64,000 nt of DNA, from assembly GCA_033439295.1 (NCBI GenBank), contig JAVTLE010000014.1:4030001-4094000 (forward strand). Direction: 5' to 3'. The notes beneath the pieces are model-generated. The model saw only the letters and a list, made by a program, of their open reading frames with translations, was not told where the DNA came from and ran no database searches. The stretch is from Deuterostichococcus epilithicus. Its lineage: Eukaryota; Chlorophyta; Trebouxiophyceae; Prasiolales; Stichococcaceae. The position numbers and the translations under genes are program-made. Position 1 is the stretch's first letter, and every line of letters begins with the position of its first letter. This document shows, one piece after another, positions 1-13,199 of the stretch.

Positions 1-1088
1 CGCCGCCGCCGCGGCCGCCGCCTCCGTCATGGCACCCTACAGCCACCACATGATGGCGCCGCCCACGCTCGTGGCGCCGCAGACGGCAGGAAGAGGCAGC
101 AGTGGGGCCGGGTCGAGCGGTGAGGGCGGCGCGCCGGCCGCCGGCGTGTCGCCGGAGGCCGCAGTAGCAGCCGCGAATGCTGCGGCTGCCGCCGCGGCCG
201 CCGTGGTCATCAGCGCGCCCAGCTCTGCCGGCATCAGCATGGAGCAGGTCTGAATTCACACCAGTTCTCGAGGATTTCCTTGTGTCCTTGCTCACATCAC
301 ACCTTCACTGGACAATCGACGTCTCGACCCGCATTCCGTCACCAGGCAACCTGCGCAAGGTTGGACATTGTGCCTTGCAGCTGCGACGGCGCCAGGTGGG
401 TATACTGGAAGCTCAGCTTCAGGCACTGGGGCCGCTGCGCCCTGCGTCCCCCTCCGGCAGTGGCGCGGCCACCGCCGCGACGCCGCCGGGCGGCGCTGGC
501 ATGACCAGCCCGTCCTTCCCGCCGGCGCGCGCCGCAACTCCTTCCGGCCCGAGCGAGGCCGGCGCCGGCGCCGCACCCGCTGGCGACGGCGGCGCCGACN
601 CCGNCNTGGCCAGCGCCTTTGCTACGCAGCTGGGCGGCGAGGGCAGCGAGGCTTCCGGCGCGCCGGCATCGCTGACGACGGCCCTGGAGCACCTGCGCCG
701 CGCCAACAGCCGCAACAGCGAGCTGGCAGGGTCCTCCCTCGACAGCGCCCTGCGCCGCAGCGACAGCCGTGCAAGCGATGCGTCCTCCACCGCCTTTGGC
801 GGCGGCGGCAGCGCATTCGCCAGCAGCACCTTTGCCGGCGCGGCGCTGCCTGGCAGCAGCCCGCCGCNGCAGGGCCCGCCGGCGGCGGCCGTNCCGCCTG
901 CGACCGCAGCGCGGCAGCCCAGCAGCGCCGCCCCCGCAGAGCCGGCGGCACAGACCGCCATCCAGCCGGCGGCAGCAGCGTCAAGCGAGGCGGTGCCCGC
1001 TGAGCAGCAGCTGGCGGGCGAGACGGCAGAACAGGCGGAGCTGCGTCGACGCCGACTGAAGCGCTTTGGCTCGCAGGATGCGCCCTGA
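1..1088 (+). CDS. HRD1: HRD1/synoviolin-like ERAD E3 ubiquitin ligase, C-terminal part
   Basis: Only the last two exons are in the window: one open from the left edge to 247 and one from 381 to the stop at 1088, joined in phase 0 across a GT-AG intron. The first encodes a Met/Ala/Gly-rich segment. The second starts with a short helical stretch (LRRRQVGILEAQLQAL), continues as low-complexity Ala/Ser/Pro sequence and ends in AELRRRRLKRF plus a short tail. Animal HRD1 ends in a nearly identical AELRRRR motif, which is the main basis for the name. HRD1 is a multi-spanning ER membrane RING ligase that ubiquitinates misfolded proteins; the membrane and RING parts would lie left of the window. Several ambiguous bases near 600-606, 868 and 893 fall in the second exon and could hide small errors. 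Because only the tail is visible, another protein with the same C-terminal motif is possible. Confidence 0.6.
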
Positions 1089-1411
1089 AGGGGTGCAGCA
1101 TTGAAAGCTGGACGCGCATGCTCGGCATTGCTGGCCTGCTGTTCATCATGATGACTCGAGGCATTATGGACAGTCTTTGTCCACAGGAGATGTGTTTGTA
1201 CTAAGCATGAGGGATCGACACCGAGGTGACCAGCTTGGTGTCGCATGGGCAAGAGTATCAGCTGGGTTCGTGTTATGGGTACCTACGAGTGTCGTTGGCG
1301 GGGGATTTCAATTTGTAGACTATTACCTGCGGTGCTACATGCAATCCTTGCACCTCATGCCGTCAACGAGGGTTCCTCCTGCTCAGCTGCTCACGGCAAA
1401 CCTGAAGGTTC
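1089..1411. other. convergent intergenic region
   Basis: Lies between the stops of the HRD1-like gene and the HDDC2 gene and should hold both 3' untranslated regions. No coding similarity, RNA gene or repeat was recognised. Confidence 0.5.
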
Positions 1412-2688
1412 TCATGTCTTTCGTCGGCTGATGATCTCTGCTGCCCACTGCCGCCCCAGGTCCGTCCGCCATTTGCCCTTTGTGGACTCGAAGAACTCGT
1501 CCAGCTTGATGTCCTGCCGCCCCTCGTACTCCTGGGCTTGCAAGATCATCTCCAACTGCATAAGAACAAAGCACACCTTCACATCGATACCGCCGTATGC
1601 AATCATGCCAAAATGCATCACCAACCAGGTATGCGAGGAGCACGTGTGTTCGACTGATGGTTACGCGAGAACGGGACTCGCCTTGTCGAAGTCCTTGACG
1701 AGCTGCGCAGCAGGCGTCTTCCCCTCCTCATACTCCTGCCACAGCTGCTCGATCTGCTCGCCTGCACCGTCCGTGGTCGACACCCGTGACTGCTGTAGCC
1801 AGCCCAGCTAGACTGCTCCAAACCAGCAGGTGGCGTGCAAGACCAGCAAGAACAGCTGAGTGCACCGACCTGCCAGTACGGATGACCCCAGCATGTTGCG
1901 CATCTTCTGGATGGCGGCGCTCTCCAAGCTGTGCTTGTCCTCGTCGCTGACGCCGTCATGCGGCGTGATGTCCCCCACGATGGCTGCAGTTGTGAACTGC
2001 ACTCTTTAATGTGTCAAGATAACACAGGTGTGGCAGCATGCACTACTTAGGCTAGTGTCGACGCTAGTTTGCAGCACCTCACCTTCTGCCACATCATGCA
2101 CGATCGCTAGCTTGATGCACCTGTGCGCGCAGCAGCGAAGATGTAACAGAAGTACCCATGAGACGTGAACCATGACAGCTTGTTGATCGGACCAGGTTTT
2201 GACGCATGTGTTCAAGATGAATGTGCGGCAACTCACTGCATGGTCGTCTCCGCTTCGGCACCGCAGATCAGGCCCATCATGCTCATGCGGTACATGTGGT
2301 CGGAGATGCTTTCCGGCTGATCCACTCCCCGCTTCACCCACCCCGTCCGCTTTGTGCTCTGCAGTTGCACATTCTCATCCATGCCTGAATTTGAACTTGA
2401 CGCACCGCATTGGCGCCAATCGTTTGGTGCATGCACACAAGCCCTCTGGGGAGTCCTGACGATAAGTGTACTAGCAACCCTCATTGAAAGCTGGAAGTGG
2501 TCCTGATATATTTTCAGTTGCCATGCGCCCCCACTGCGGCGCACCTTCAGGTTGTGCAGCAGGGTGAGGAAGTCTATCGCCTTGGCAGGCTGCACGGTAG
2601 GTTCGTTCGACATGTTGATGTTGCGACTGTGGCTGCAGAACGCCCGCCGATGGCCAAGCTGTGCAGGACTCCGGAAGGAGCGCAGCAT
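1412..2688 (-). CDS. HDDC2: HDDC2-type HD-domain 5'-deoxynucleotidase
   Basis: Six exons (2688-2545, 2358-2237, 2120-2083, 1983-1870, 1761-1682, 1555-1412) join in phase to about 213 residues. The family removes phosphate from deoxynucleoside 5'-monophosphates with a divalent metal. The HD-fold ligands are visible in order: SDHMYRM, VHDVAE and, near the C-terminus, the DFDK-LEMILQA helix. The order and length match the roughly 200-residue human protein. The first ATG gives an N-terminal extension of about 28 residues, Arg/Ser-rich and lacking acidic residues, before the conserved start near MSNEP; it could be an organelle presequence, or translation may begin at the inner Met. Intron 5 starts with GC (AAG|GCGAGT) and is needed to keep the frame. 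The upstream region is shared with the divergent SDP1 gene. Confidence 0.88.
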
Positions 2689-3039
2689 GCACGCCGAAAC
2701 ACGTTGTATGTGCAATTTGGAGCTGCAGACAACAGTGGAGTGCGATACGATGGAACGCAGCAATCTCGAGGATGACAGATGTCAACAGTATGGGCAATCC
2801 TGCGGTGCAGCAACGTGCGCTCTCCTTAGAGTTGCATTGTACTTCGAACACGTGCTGCATTTACCGTACGCGCCCTTTTTATAAGGGTTTACTAGACAGA
2901 GCACGACTCCGAGCTGCAGCGACAGTTCTGACTGGATTTTCACACGACAGACCAACCCATACTGTCTTGGAGCAATGGGGCTCAGCGGGCTGTGCGCAGG
3001 CTGAGGGAGGTCACGAGGCAGCACAAAATTCCAGACAGG
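2689..3039. promoter_or_regulatory. shared upstream region of HDDC2 and SDP1
   Basis: About 350 bases separate two divergent start codons, so both promoters and 5' leaders must lie here. No TATA box or other element could be assigned with confidence. Confidence 0.4.
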
Positions 3040-6000
3040 ATGGGTCAGCACTCGGCCCTTGACGCGGCGCCAATGGGCAGGCGCCGCGCCTCGCCTGCAG
3101 CGTGCCGCGCTGGCAACAGCGGTTCGGACAGGCTGACGTCGTTCGTCCTCAACATCACGCTCTGGCGCCTCTTGAGCGTGGCGGGCAGCCCGCTGCGACA
3201 GATAGTGTCGTGGTACATATTCACGGGGCGCAGCTGCTGGGCGCTGGTGGTGGACCTGCAGCGGTGGCTGTGGCGGACGGTGGGCTGGCTGTCGGCGCCG
3301 CCCCGATCGGCGTCGCTGCAGCGCTTCGGACGCCCGCTGCTGGATGTGCGACGGTGGCACTATGGCTTCGGTGAGCGCCTGCGCCTGAAGACAGCATTTC
3401 ACAGACATCATGCGTGCTAAGAGGTTTCTGAAGGCGCCATGCACACAGGCTACCTGACCAGCAGCCGCCCATTTGAGCGGTGGGCAGAAGCTGGGCCGGG
3501 AGTCTGTTGCCGGAGTGCTGTGTCAGCACTTTGTCCTGGCGGATGCCCTCGGGACAAGGCCCCTCGCAACCGGCACGGCAGTCTTCCGCGTGAAGCTAGT
3601 TGGTCAGAGGGCTATCATGGGATGAGCATTGAGGCTAGGTTGACCTGGCCGACACTGCAGCAGCATTGACCTTGGATGGCGTTATCTGGTCGAAGCGAGG
3701 CGGGCAGACGCTCAGCCTCAGTCGAGGTTCACAGAAGGCATCAGCAGCAAGCTGCTTGACTATTTCAACGGCTACGCGGCCTGAAAGACTTCCCAGCAGC
3801 CATCAAAGCAAAATGCTCGAAGCCTTTCCGCCAACCTGTCCGTCTGGAGCCACGTGACCTGCTACCGGCCTGGCCGGCCTTGTCGAGACTGCTGCTTACC
3901 GTCGTCCTACGTGTTCCTGCCTTGCAGCCAGCATCGTGCTCGCATGCCTGGCGGCGGCGGCCACCAAGCGGGTGCGGGACGCAACAGACGAGGTGGCGGC
4001 CAAGCGGCGGGGCCTCAAGCGGGCCATGCGGCAGGCGCGCTGCTACGACGAGTTTGCCTTCGTGGCCGAGAAGCTGGAGGCGCTCAAGCGGCGCACGCCA
4101 GTGCTGGCGGCGGCAGAGGCGGCGAAGGAGCGGCGTCTGTATGACGCGCGCCTCCTGCGCGACCGCCTGCGCCACCTCAAGTGGGTCTTGATGTCTGGCC
4201 TGCATATTGCTGCATTGTTGAGACGTCAGCTGGGCTGCTGGGTGGGGGTGCATCACAACCTCAACCACGAAGAGGCGTCTTGGCGCTCGCCCAAGGACGC
4301 GTCCCAGGCGGTTGGCGTTTTTGCAGGCCATGCTACACAGCAACCTCTCGCAAGTCGTGCTGAGCTTCTCTTGTGATCGCTTTTCATGCGTAGCCGCCGT
4401 GCTGTCGCGCAGGTCGGTGCGAGCCAGCGGCGACCTGCGGCAGATGATGGACGCTGTGCGCTCAGACCTCATCCGCAACCTGGCAAACATGACCAACAGG
4501 TGCAGTGCTCCACAGGGCTTGGAGCATTCACTCGACGCCCTGCCCTGCCTGTGGCTCAGATTTGCTGGCGTAGAGAATGTCTGAGAGCCAGCTGTGCCCC
4601 CAGCTGCACACTGCAAGCGGGGAAGCTTGATGGAATGCAAGATGTAGATAGCTCTGTAGCGAAGTTTAACCGAATGGTGCTCATCGTGCTTGTGTGAACT
4701 GGAGGCTGCCCGCGATGACGCGCACATGAATGTTGCCTCACGCCAAGGTGACATGCACCCGCACCCCCACCCTCCGCAGGTCGCTGCACGAGGCGACGCC
4801 GCTGATGCCGCAGCTGATCCGCGACTACATCGGCGAGATGAAGTACCACCTGGAGCACCTGACGCGGCAGCCAGACCTTGCGCTGGACGAGAAGTTGCAC
4901 TTTCTGCGGGAGACGCGGCATACCTTTGGCCGCACCGCGCTGGTCCTGTCCGGCGGCGGCGCCCTCGGCGTCTTCCACCTGGTGTGTGGTCTGCCTGGAA
5001 GCCTTAGGGTGTAGGGTGTCGAGTTGGGCGGCATGGACAGTTGGTTCTCGGCGGGTGCAGCGATGCAGCTTCCCGTGATCGGCGGTGCCAGCCGCGGTGC
5101 ACTGCTGCTGGCTGCTGGCAGCAGCGCACTCCCTGGCAGTGCAGATGTGATATAGCCTCCTGTTCGAGTTGTTGATGCGGGAGATGGCAGCGTGGAGTGC
5201 ACAACCTGATCAGTTGCTCATCTGTGCGCAGGGTGTGGTGAAGGCGCTGTTCGAGAACGGGCTGCTGCCAAAGGTCCTGTCCGGCAGCAGTGTGGGCTCC
5301 ATCAGTGCGTTGCTCTGACAACCTTGCCGTCTGACATTTGCAGCAGTATTCAGCATTACATGTGTCTTTGGCACCAGCTGCTTTCAGTGGTGTGCTGCTC
5401 TTCGGTCTCCAACCCGCGCCTGCCATGCCAGAGTCCGCTGCCGGCATTGGCGACACCCCAAGTGCAGCCTGAAGCTGCACTTACTCCATTCCACATGACA
5501 GCATCGCTTGTGCCCCTGCAGTCTGCTCCATCATTGCAACGCGCGATGACGAGGAGCTGGCGGCGCTGTTCCAGGCCATGCACGAGGTGCGTCGCTGCTA
5601 TCCTTTCTGGAACCGCATTGAACCATTCCACTCATGTCTTGGCACCGCTGCAAGCTGGGGCGCGGACTACAGCCGTCAAATTGTCTCCTCTGGCATGTCT
5701 GTACTGGTCGATAGCTCGCTCACTGCGCTGGGGCGAACAGTGACCGTTCCCAACAGTCCCGCACGAAACGGACAAGGACGAGGTCTCGAGCTGATGTGTT
5801 TTCGTTTTCAGACAAAAGTGAGAATTCTGCGCCCCCCCGCAGGTGGACCTATCCTTCTTCAGCAACAGCACCTTCGGCCAGTTCGTGCGGCACATGCTGC
5901 TAAACGGCACGCTGCAGGACCATACAGTACTGCAGAAGCGGCTGCGCATCGTGCTGGAGGACGTCACCTTCCTGGACGCCTACAACAAGTCGGGTGCGTC

Positions 6001-8935
6001 ACACGGTCGTGTGCTGGTTCAGGTATTGCTCTGTGCTTTTGAGCGAAGTGGCTGTGCCTTTCGACCGCAATGACTGCTTTTTCAAGCTCCGGACGTCCTG
6101 GGGTTTGCCTTCTCTCTTGGGTGGAGCTGCAGTTTCGAGCCTTCGTGCCCCGTCCTCTGGAACCTCTGCACCGCTGGATCCGGAGCTGCAACCGTTTCAT
6201 CTCGCCCTTCGGTGCTCATGCGACCGCTGCCCGCCCCGCAGGCCGCATCCTGAACGTGGCGGTGTGCGCGGCGGACACCAACGAGCCGCCACGGCTGCTC
6301 AACTACCTGACGGCGCCCAATGTGGTGGTCTGGTCCGCGGTCGCCTGCTCCTCCGCATTCCCGGGCCTCTTCAAACCGCAGGACCTGCTGGCCAAGGACC
6401 ATGATGGCAACTTCGTGCGGTGCGTCGGAACTGAGCCTGCGCGGGCAATGTCCCGGAGCGGCACCCGGCTGCTGCATGACACTGCCCTGCCCTGCCCGTG
6501 CCCAGGAGCGTCAACCATAGGGCATCTGCTGGCACGCAGCAGGATTCAGGAACGCGCCTGTTGCAGATCAGAGGCGGCAGGCCATGGCGGTCGTGCTGCA
6601 TTCCTTTGCCGCCTTGGCAGCCAAAGCTGAGTGTACATCTTTCGTGTATTCGACCTGCAGCTTCATGGCGGAGGAGGTAGGGGAGGGCAAGCCCCGGCGG
6701 TGGCGCGACGGCAGCCTGGAGGAAGACCTGCCGATGCGCGGCCTGGCGGAGATGTTTAATGTCAACTACTTCATCTGCAGCCAGACCAACCCGCACATCG
6801 TCCCCGCGCTCAACATCAAGCGGCACCTCAACCGCACGTTCGCCGACCTGCTGGAGCATGAGTTCAAGCACCGGTGCGCTCCCGCGCTCGCCCTGTCCTT
6901 GTGCACGGCCCCTGTTGCCGTGGCTCAGACACAATTGCATTGCTGACATTGCTCTCAGGGCATGTCTGAAGGCATTTAGCATCGCACAGCAGCTGCAGCA
7001 GTTATGCTGCCGGATCGCCGTCTGGCCTCGAGCTCGTTCCGACGTTGTCCGCGTTGACTTTGCGTTCCATTTGCCGCCTGTCCGCAGGTGCCGGCAGCTG
7101 CACATGCTGCTGCCCAACTGGCTGCCGGGCTTCTGGCTCAAGGTCATCAGCCAGCCGTGGGAGGGCGACGTGACCATGGTGCTGCCGTCTATGGTGTGGC
7201 AGATCAAAAAGGCCATCTCCAACCCCTCCAAGGAGGAATTGTACGAGTCCCTCAAGCAGGCGCGCGGCAGAACTGGGTGCCCCATATGCATTGCCGAAAT
7301 GTTGTCTGCCTTACATGAATCAACTCCGCGGACTGGTAGATTCTTTTCACGCCAGGCTCGCCACTTGCCGTTGCCTGCTCCTCACTGCCGGGGCCCTGCT
7401 GGAGAGCAGCCACTGCCCTGATCTTGAGCGACGTCTGCGAGGGAGCTCAGACAGAGCACACATAGTGAGGCGCCTGTGTTCCCGCTCGTGCTACAGGGCG
7501 AGGCGGTGACGTGGCAGAAGCTGAGCGCCATCCAGGCGGCGTGCGGCATCGAGCTGACCTTCGACAGGTGCCTGGCCATGGTCAAGGCGGCGGAAGCCCT
7601 GGAGCGCGAGAGCAGCTCCCAGCTGGGCGCGTCGGGACGCCGCCCGCTCGGCGGCATGCGCTCCCGCATCCCCTCCTGGTCCTGCATGGCCACCGCCTGT
7701 GCGTCGCCCTTTCTTTCCACCATTCTCGAACATGAAAACCTTGTTTTCAGCTCTGTCTCGCCCTGCTCACTTAGCCAGCTCCTGAACCAGCTGCCGGTGC
7801 GTGCACCCGTCTGTCGCGCCGCCGACCAGCCTGCATTGTGTGCGATGCACTCTGTGTGTGTACACGTGAAATACTTCCAGCGGCAGCAGCCTGAGGCGTC
7901 CCGGGTGGCCTTCTGAACGCAGCGTCACTGCCGCGGGCTGTGTCGAGCGACTCGTTGGGCGGCGATGCCGAGGCAGCGGTGCAGCGAACGGCGGACCAGG
8001 CGGGCATGGCAGTGCACGACCCGCCAGCCGACGGCAGCGGCGGCGCGCGGCCCGACGGCGACAGCCACCCGGCCGGCGGCTACGGTGAGGATGCGAAGCA
8101 TCCTGCACTTGTCCCATTCATTGCATCTATTGCGATGCTGCACTGCTGGGTGATGGGCTTGACGACTTGTTCTCCTTGATTGAACCCTTGGCAGCAATTG
8201 CGCAGAAGCTCGCGGCATTGCATACTCCCTTCGTTTCGGAGGAGCCAGCTGGCAAAGAGAGGCGTCCCCGCTCCAGACCCTCAACTCTGAAGCCTGAACC
8301 CTGAACGCTGACACACTGCTGCGGCGCCTGCAGGCCACGCGTCGCACATCGCGCGCAGCAGCGCCCTGTCGATGGGCGTGCCGCGGGTGACCAGCCTTGA
8401 CAAGGTGGACGAGGGCTGCCACTGGTCCGGCTCCGCGCCCGACCTCACCAAGGCGCTGCGCACGCCCGCCGAGGTGGGCATTCAGAGGGACTGCTGCACT
8501 CAAAAAGAGGGACTGCTGTGCTCTGCGCCTGACGAAACGGAGTGCGGGTGCTGCGTCCACAACCCGGCAGGGAACAGCTGGTCTGCCCGGGCGATGGGGG
8601 TCAGCGCGGTTGCGGCTTTGTGGCCTCGAGTCCCTCCCAGGCGATGCGCAAGCTGTGCACACAGCTGGGAGTCAGGTGGCGGTGCCTTAGCAGACGCCGG
8701 CAGGGGGCCAGCTTTGGAGGTTGTGGCTCCTTACGAACTGTGTGTGCACTGGACCTCCAAGTCGTGTGTCCGAGCCTTTCGCGCCTCTCTTCAGGCGTAC
8801 CCGCCGCTGCCCTTCGACTGCTGCGACTCTTCAGTGTCCATCGGCGACCTGTGGGAGCCGGCGCCGCCCGCGCTCGGCGCCGGCCGCCCCTCCAATGCCG
8901 ACGCCCACTCTGGCATCGACTACTACGCCTGGTGA
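3040..8935 (+). CDS. SDP1: SDP1-type patatin-domain triacylglycerol lipase
   Basis: Fourteen exons (3040-3370, 3928-4180, 4413-4499, 4780-4981, 5232-5304, 5522-5586, 5843-5993, 6242-6419, 6661-6873, 7088-7259, 7497-7698, 7923-8084, 8334-8473, 8795-8935) join in phase to 789 residues, close to plant SDP1. SDP1 starts the breakdown of storage oil at the lipid droplet surface. The N-terminal region before the lipase domain has the hydrophobic and basic helices of the family. The patatin domain shows the oxyanion loop SGGGALG (about 280-288), the nucleophile motif GSSVGS (about 309) and the catalytic Asp in RWRDGS (about 463). Conserved family blocks such as [18 protein letters not shown] and WEGDV are present, and the C-terminal tail is a divergent Ser/Gly-rich region. 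The start is the first in-frame ATG. Intron 10 appears to use a GC donor (CAG|GCGCGC); no GT donor in the right phase lies close by. Confidence 0.93.
8484..8525. repeat. short tandem repeat in SDP1 intron 13
   Basis: The 13-base string AGAGGGACTGCTG occurs twice, about 21 bases apart, in the intron before the last SDP1 exon. No function is inferred. Confidence 0.6.
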
Positions 8936-9760
8936 GCGGCGGCGGCGGCGGCGCGACGGGCCTGCCGCGACGCTGGCGCGCAGCGCAAGCGGAGGCCAGG
9001 CGGCACTGGGGCAGCCGCAGCCCGGTATGCAGTCGAGCCACAGCAGTACCAGCCGCAGTAGTGTCGCCCAAAGCGGGCAGCGCCAAACAGTGACGGATGA
9101 GCAGTGTGACGTTGCTGCGAGCGTCAGCAGACGCACCGCGTCAGCAGCGCGGGCGCACGCCAGGCGCCGTCCCCGCGCCAGGAGCGGGGTTGCGCCCGGC
9201 AGGCTGCCCCTGCTTTGGTAAGCGGGCCCGGTGGCCGCCGCGCCGCCGGCTCACCCACCAAAAGCGGACCAGCCGATTTTGGACACATGCTCACACACCT
9301 GTGTCGGGGCGCCCAGCTTTGCTGGAGTTCGCCATGCAGCCATGCTAGGACCTCAGTGTTCAGGATTCGTTAGGGAGCTGGCAGTTCGCCCTGCAGGGGC
9401 GAGCCATTTTGTGTGAGTGTATTTCTTAGGGACGCGGGTACCACCCATCGGAGTGTGTGTCGTCCGCTTTTCCAGGCAAAGCGGCGCAGTATTGCTTTTT
9501 AGGACCCTCTCGTTGCGACAGCATGGCATGTTCGAGCGTGCGTCACGGCGAACAACTTGGCAACGGCGACGTACCCCTTCAGGACAGTTTTGGACACGAG
9601 CATTGCAGTTTTGGTCGACAGCCAGAGTGCCGCCCTTGCAGCGGTTTTTGAACATCGTGCACGTGCGCCGCTGTGTGTGGCGGCGCGCGTGAAGTCGCAA
9701 GTCGTGTTCCTATCGAATTGGCGTCTTTCTCACTGATTAAGCTCTACTTCCATCAGGATG
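8936..9760. other. SDP1 3' flank
   Basis: Follows the SDP1 stop. It begins GC-rich and low in complexity, then becomes mixed sequence. A TGTAA at 9785-9789 is the first clear candidate poly(A) signal on this strand, which would imply a long 3' untranslated region. No coding similarity was seen. Confidence 0.4.
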
Positions 9761-9769
9761 CATTCCAGG

Positions 9770-12600
9770 TTATCTTGGCTTCATTGTAATGGTGTGGTGC
9801 AGAGATGCGAGGAACAGTGTGGGTCTTTCGAACGGGGTAATTCTCCAACACAGCTGCAGTCGTTGGGAACACTTGTTCACTGCGATGGACATCCATCTCT
9901 GCAACTTGCTCCCCAAGTCCTCCGCCACCTGTGCCCCAAATTCAGTTGCCAGCTGATGCTCGGTTTCCGGCATGCCAAAATTGACGTCGCATGTTTATGA
10001 TGTACAGATAGTTACATGTGCCAACCTCCATGTCAGGGTCCTCCAGACCACTTTCACTGTCGGCAGCGCCAGCAGCTCCGCACGACTCCCAGCTTCACTG
10101 TGCGGAACTCTTTGCCCTCAGGACCTGCAGCGGGAGTGGCAGAATTCTCGAGTGGCAGTGCATGCATGCAATCAATGGCTCACTGTAGTGGCTGCACGGC
10201 CATGGTAGTACATGCGCCAAAGAACAGCAGCCTTACATGAGTCCACTGCGGATGCCGCCAAGCGCCGAAAGTCGTCACCATCATCAACACCCATAGACGA
10301 TTATATTGTGGACGTTAAGCTCAAGGAGCTCAGATTCACCTTTGCAAAGCATCACCATGCGCCAGCAGCTCAGCAATGGCCTCGGACACGAAGTCAGCGG
10401 TGCTGGGCTTGATGGCGGGACCGCCAGCAGCCGAGGCTTTCTTGAGCGCCAGCAAGCTGCCGTCGAGCGTTATGAGGAGTTTGCGCAGGCCCCGCCAGAC
10501 CTTGAGCCATTTACCTGCACATGGGCAAGTTCACCCTTCACAAGCATAATGCTCAGGTCCACTGCCCAATTCCCCTGCTGTCCAAAGGCATCGGCATGCA
10601 GATACGCACCCGCCTGGTCCGCCCCAAGGGTGTTCCTCATTGATGGCACGCGGACAACCACGGCAAACGAGTAGTTGAGAGTGCTGCGCACTAACTCACC
10701 TGGCGTTGTGCAGGGTTTCTCGCGCTGTGATGCTGGCCATCACCGGGGGCGGCTCGAAGGCCTTCGCCTGCTGTGTGGCAAGGTCTGTTGACCAGGCCGC
10801 CACAGCTGTGTTGAAGGAGCCCAAAGCGTCCTGCAGGTCAGAGCGCAGCGAACGCAGCGCGGCATGATCCTCCGGACTGCGATCGAGCCGGGTGTCGACA
10901 CCGTCCAGGCCGCCGGCCAGGTCGTATGTGGCTGCAGGGCATCAGCATGCTGCTGAGCGAGGCTCAACAAGCGGAGTCCCGCATCAGTACACGCTGCGCA
11001 GTCACCACAGCACTGGCGGACAGCAGCAACCCTGGAGTGCAGCGTGGTACCTGCCGCTTGGATCACCAGGTCTGTTCCGAAGTGAGTGTCCTCGGGTGAA
11101 GCTACGGACCCAAAACTTGCGGGTGCCTGCAGGACGGCAACCGGATTGTGGCCAGCACGTACACCGTGGCATATCGAGGCTTGACTGCGGAAGGCGGACA
11201 GGCATACGCAAGCTTAATCTGGATAGTAACCTGCTGCTGGACGCGGTCAGTGGACACTCCCACGTCTCGGTGCCACTGGTCACTGGAAACCACTGCTGGC
11301 GAGTCCTGGCTGTGGCGGCGAGCACGGCTCTGGCACGCTCCCGTGACCTGTATCGATGCCTGCATCGATGATAGGAGATAGCTGGTTCGCAGCCAGCCTG
11401 CTGTGGACATCCATCTGCTCAACATTGCGAGTTTGACAGCCGTTGCCTCAAAGGTGGCTTGTGTGCGGTGGCAATGCAAGAGTGCAAAACCAGTGTACGC
11501 CGTCCGTCAGCAGACAATGCCATGGTCGCAGCAGGGGAAGCAGGGCGATTGAGCAACAAGCACAGTAACTTACCTTGACAAAAGCATCGCCGGACTTCAG
11601 CAGCGCCAGGGTTGCGTCGTTGATGAACTTGGTGGTCCTCGCCTTGATGATAGGGCCGCTGGCAGCATCGCCCTCCACTGCTGCGGGCAAACCGTCCTTG
11701 ATGCAATGAAGCGCCCGGCACATCGAACGCCAGCTTTCCTTCCATCCCCCTGTGCTGAGTTTCACAGGTGCAAGTTACAGCACCAAGAGGGAAAAGAGAT
11801 GTGGACGCTTGGATCATTGTAAACACAGATGCCTGCGAATTTGCGTCCTGCGCGGCCAGACACATCCTCTGTATAAGCATGCACAGAGGTTACCTGACGT
11901 TTTGTGTTTCCAGGTCCGATAAGCCGACAACGGAATGGGCGGGGAATGCCACATGGCTTTGGCTCGCCCATTGCTGATGTCAGCCGTCCAGACACTCATT
12001 GCAGTGTAGAAACGTCCCAGCGTGTCCTTGATGTCCGCGGCGGCTGCCGCACATGCGGCTTGCTCTGTGCTGTCGGGTGCATCATGCTGGCGCTGCTGCT
12101 CATCGACCCCTCTATATAGGTATTGCACGCCTGCATGAGATGGAGCACAACACAAGCGAGGATTGAGACGAAGACGACATGGAGAAAGCAACTGATTTGG
12201 GAACACCTTAGTGACGTAGCTCACCTTTCGCAATCTCGTTCAAGTCCGCCATAAAGCATGCATCCCAGACGGACGGTCTGCTCCCAAAGATGAGCATTTG
12301 CGATTGCGCGTCCTGCGGGAGCTCGCAGGCTTTTCAGTCATCATGCAGCATCCTGCACTAGGCACCCCCGGACACTGGAGGGTCTGGACATTGCATCGCA
12401 GGAGAGTCTAAACGTCACAACATCTGGGGTGGAGCGGGAACCACCTGGGTGTGCGCATTCCCGTGAGCCCACGCGGTGCTACTGACGTGACGACCGGCTG
12501 CAGAGGTCCGGGAATTCACAGAAGCTGACGCTGTCACTGTCTGCAGCCTGCAGAGCAACCTGCCGAGGTTGGAAGAAGGTGGCACCGCACCGGCGCTGAG
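9770..12600 (-). CDS. unrecognised alpha-helical repeat protein, better preserved tandem copy (unit B)
   Basis: No known family was recognised. The best part is a run of exons at 12312-12225, 12130-11894 and 11749-11574 with good splice sites and continuous phase. They encode an LNEIAKG-containing segment, a helix around DIKDTLGRFYTAMSVW, and a block starting GGWKESWR with GPIIK and LLKSGDAF. A second, diverged set of the same exon types follows downstream: DTHFGTDLVIQ near 11100, DLQDALGSFNTAVAAW near 10850, and VWRGLRKLL with GPAIK and LLAHGDA at about 10514-10350. Two related exons with an RWMS motif lie near 11400 and 9900. An exon near 12570-12420 is shared with the upstream copy. The protein therefore seems to contain two repeats of one four-exon module. 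The true start and stop were not fixed, and one junction near 10700 does not keep phase, so the second module may be damaged or mis-spliced here. Confidence 0.45.
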
Positions 12601-12709
12601 ACTGCAGCGGCAGGTACCCTGCTTTACTGCCAAGGTCAGGCCAGTGCTGCAGAGCTGGCGCCCACCAGCAGCCGTCGCAACGCCATCCCTACAGCTGAGG
12701 CTGCACTCG

Positions 12710-12990
12710 CAACGTTTGCATATCAGTCAGTCAGATCAGTCAGTTTATAGATCAGGTACACTCGCATATCGGCAACTAGCCCGATACCCTCCCATGACGT
12801 TTCAGAGAAGGTGTCTACGCTCTCAAGCATGAGAAGATGCGTAAGATGAGGTATTGCGGTCCTGACGTCCTGTCGGTAGTTCCGTTGATGACGAGCTGGC
12901 ACACGTAACGAATGTCAGCCAGGCCGCCAGCTACACAGCCACATGATCAGTCTAGCCTACGTAGCTGCACATGATCAGTCTACATCTGGC
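12710..12990. repeat. short CAGT-rich and ATGATCAGTCTA repeats
   Basis: Around 12725-12750 the motif TCAGTCAG is repeated with variants. Near 12940-12985 the string CACATGATCAGTCTA occurs twice. The stretch lies between the two tandem gene copies and shows no coding similarity. Confidence 0.5.
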
Positions 12991-13199
12991 TTCATCGTGT
13001 CTTCGTCGTGTGTATTACACGTCCCTCTTGCGCCATGGTACCCTATGCAGCTTTGCATCAGGTACCACGGCGCTGTGCGAGACTGTAGGGTCCAAAACAC
13101 TACTCTGGGGCTGGGTGGAAAGATACGTATGCAGAGACATGCTACCGTCGTCGTTCTTAGGGTTTCTTGCCCTTAAGCGCTAGTGATTCCCAGCACCGC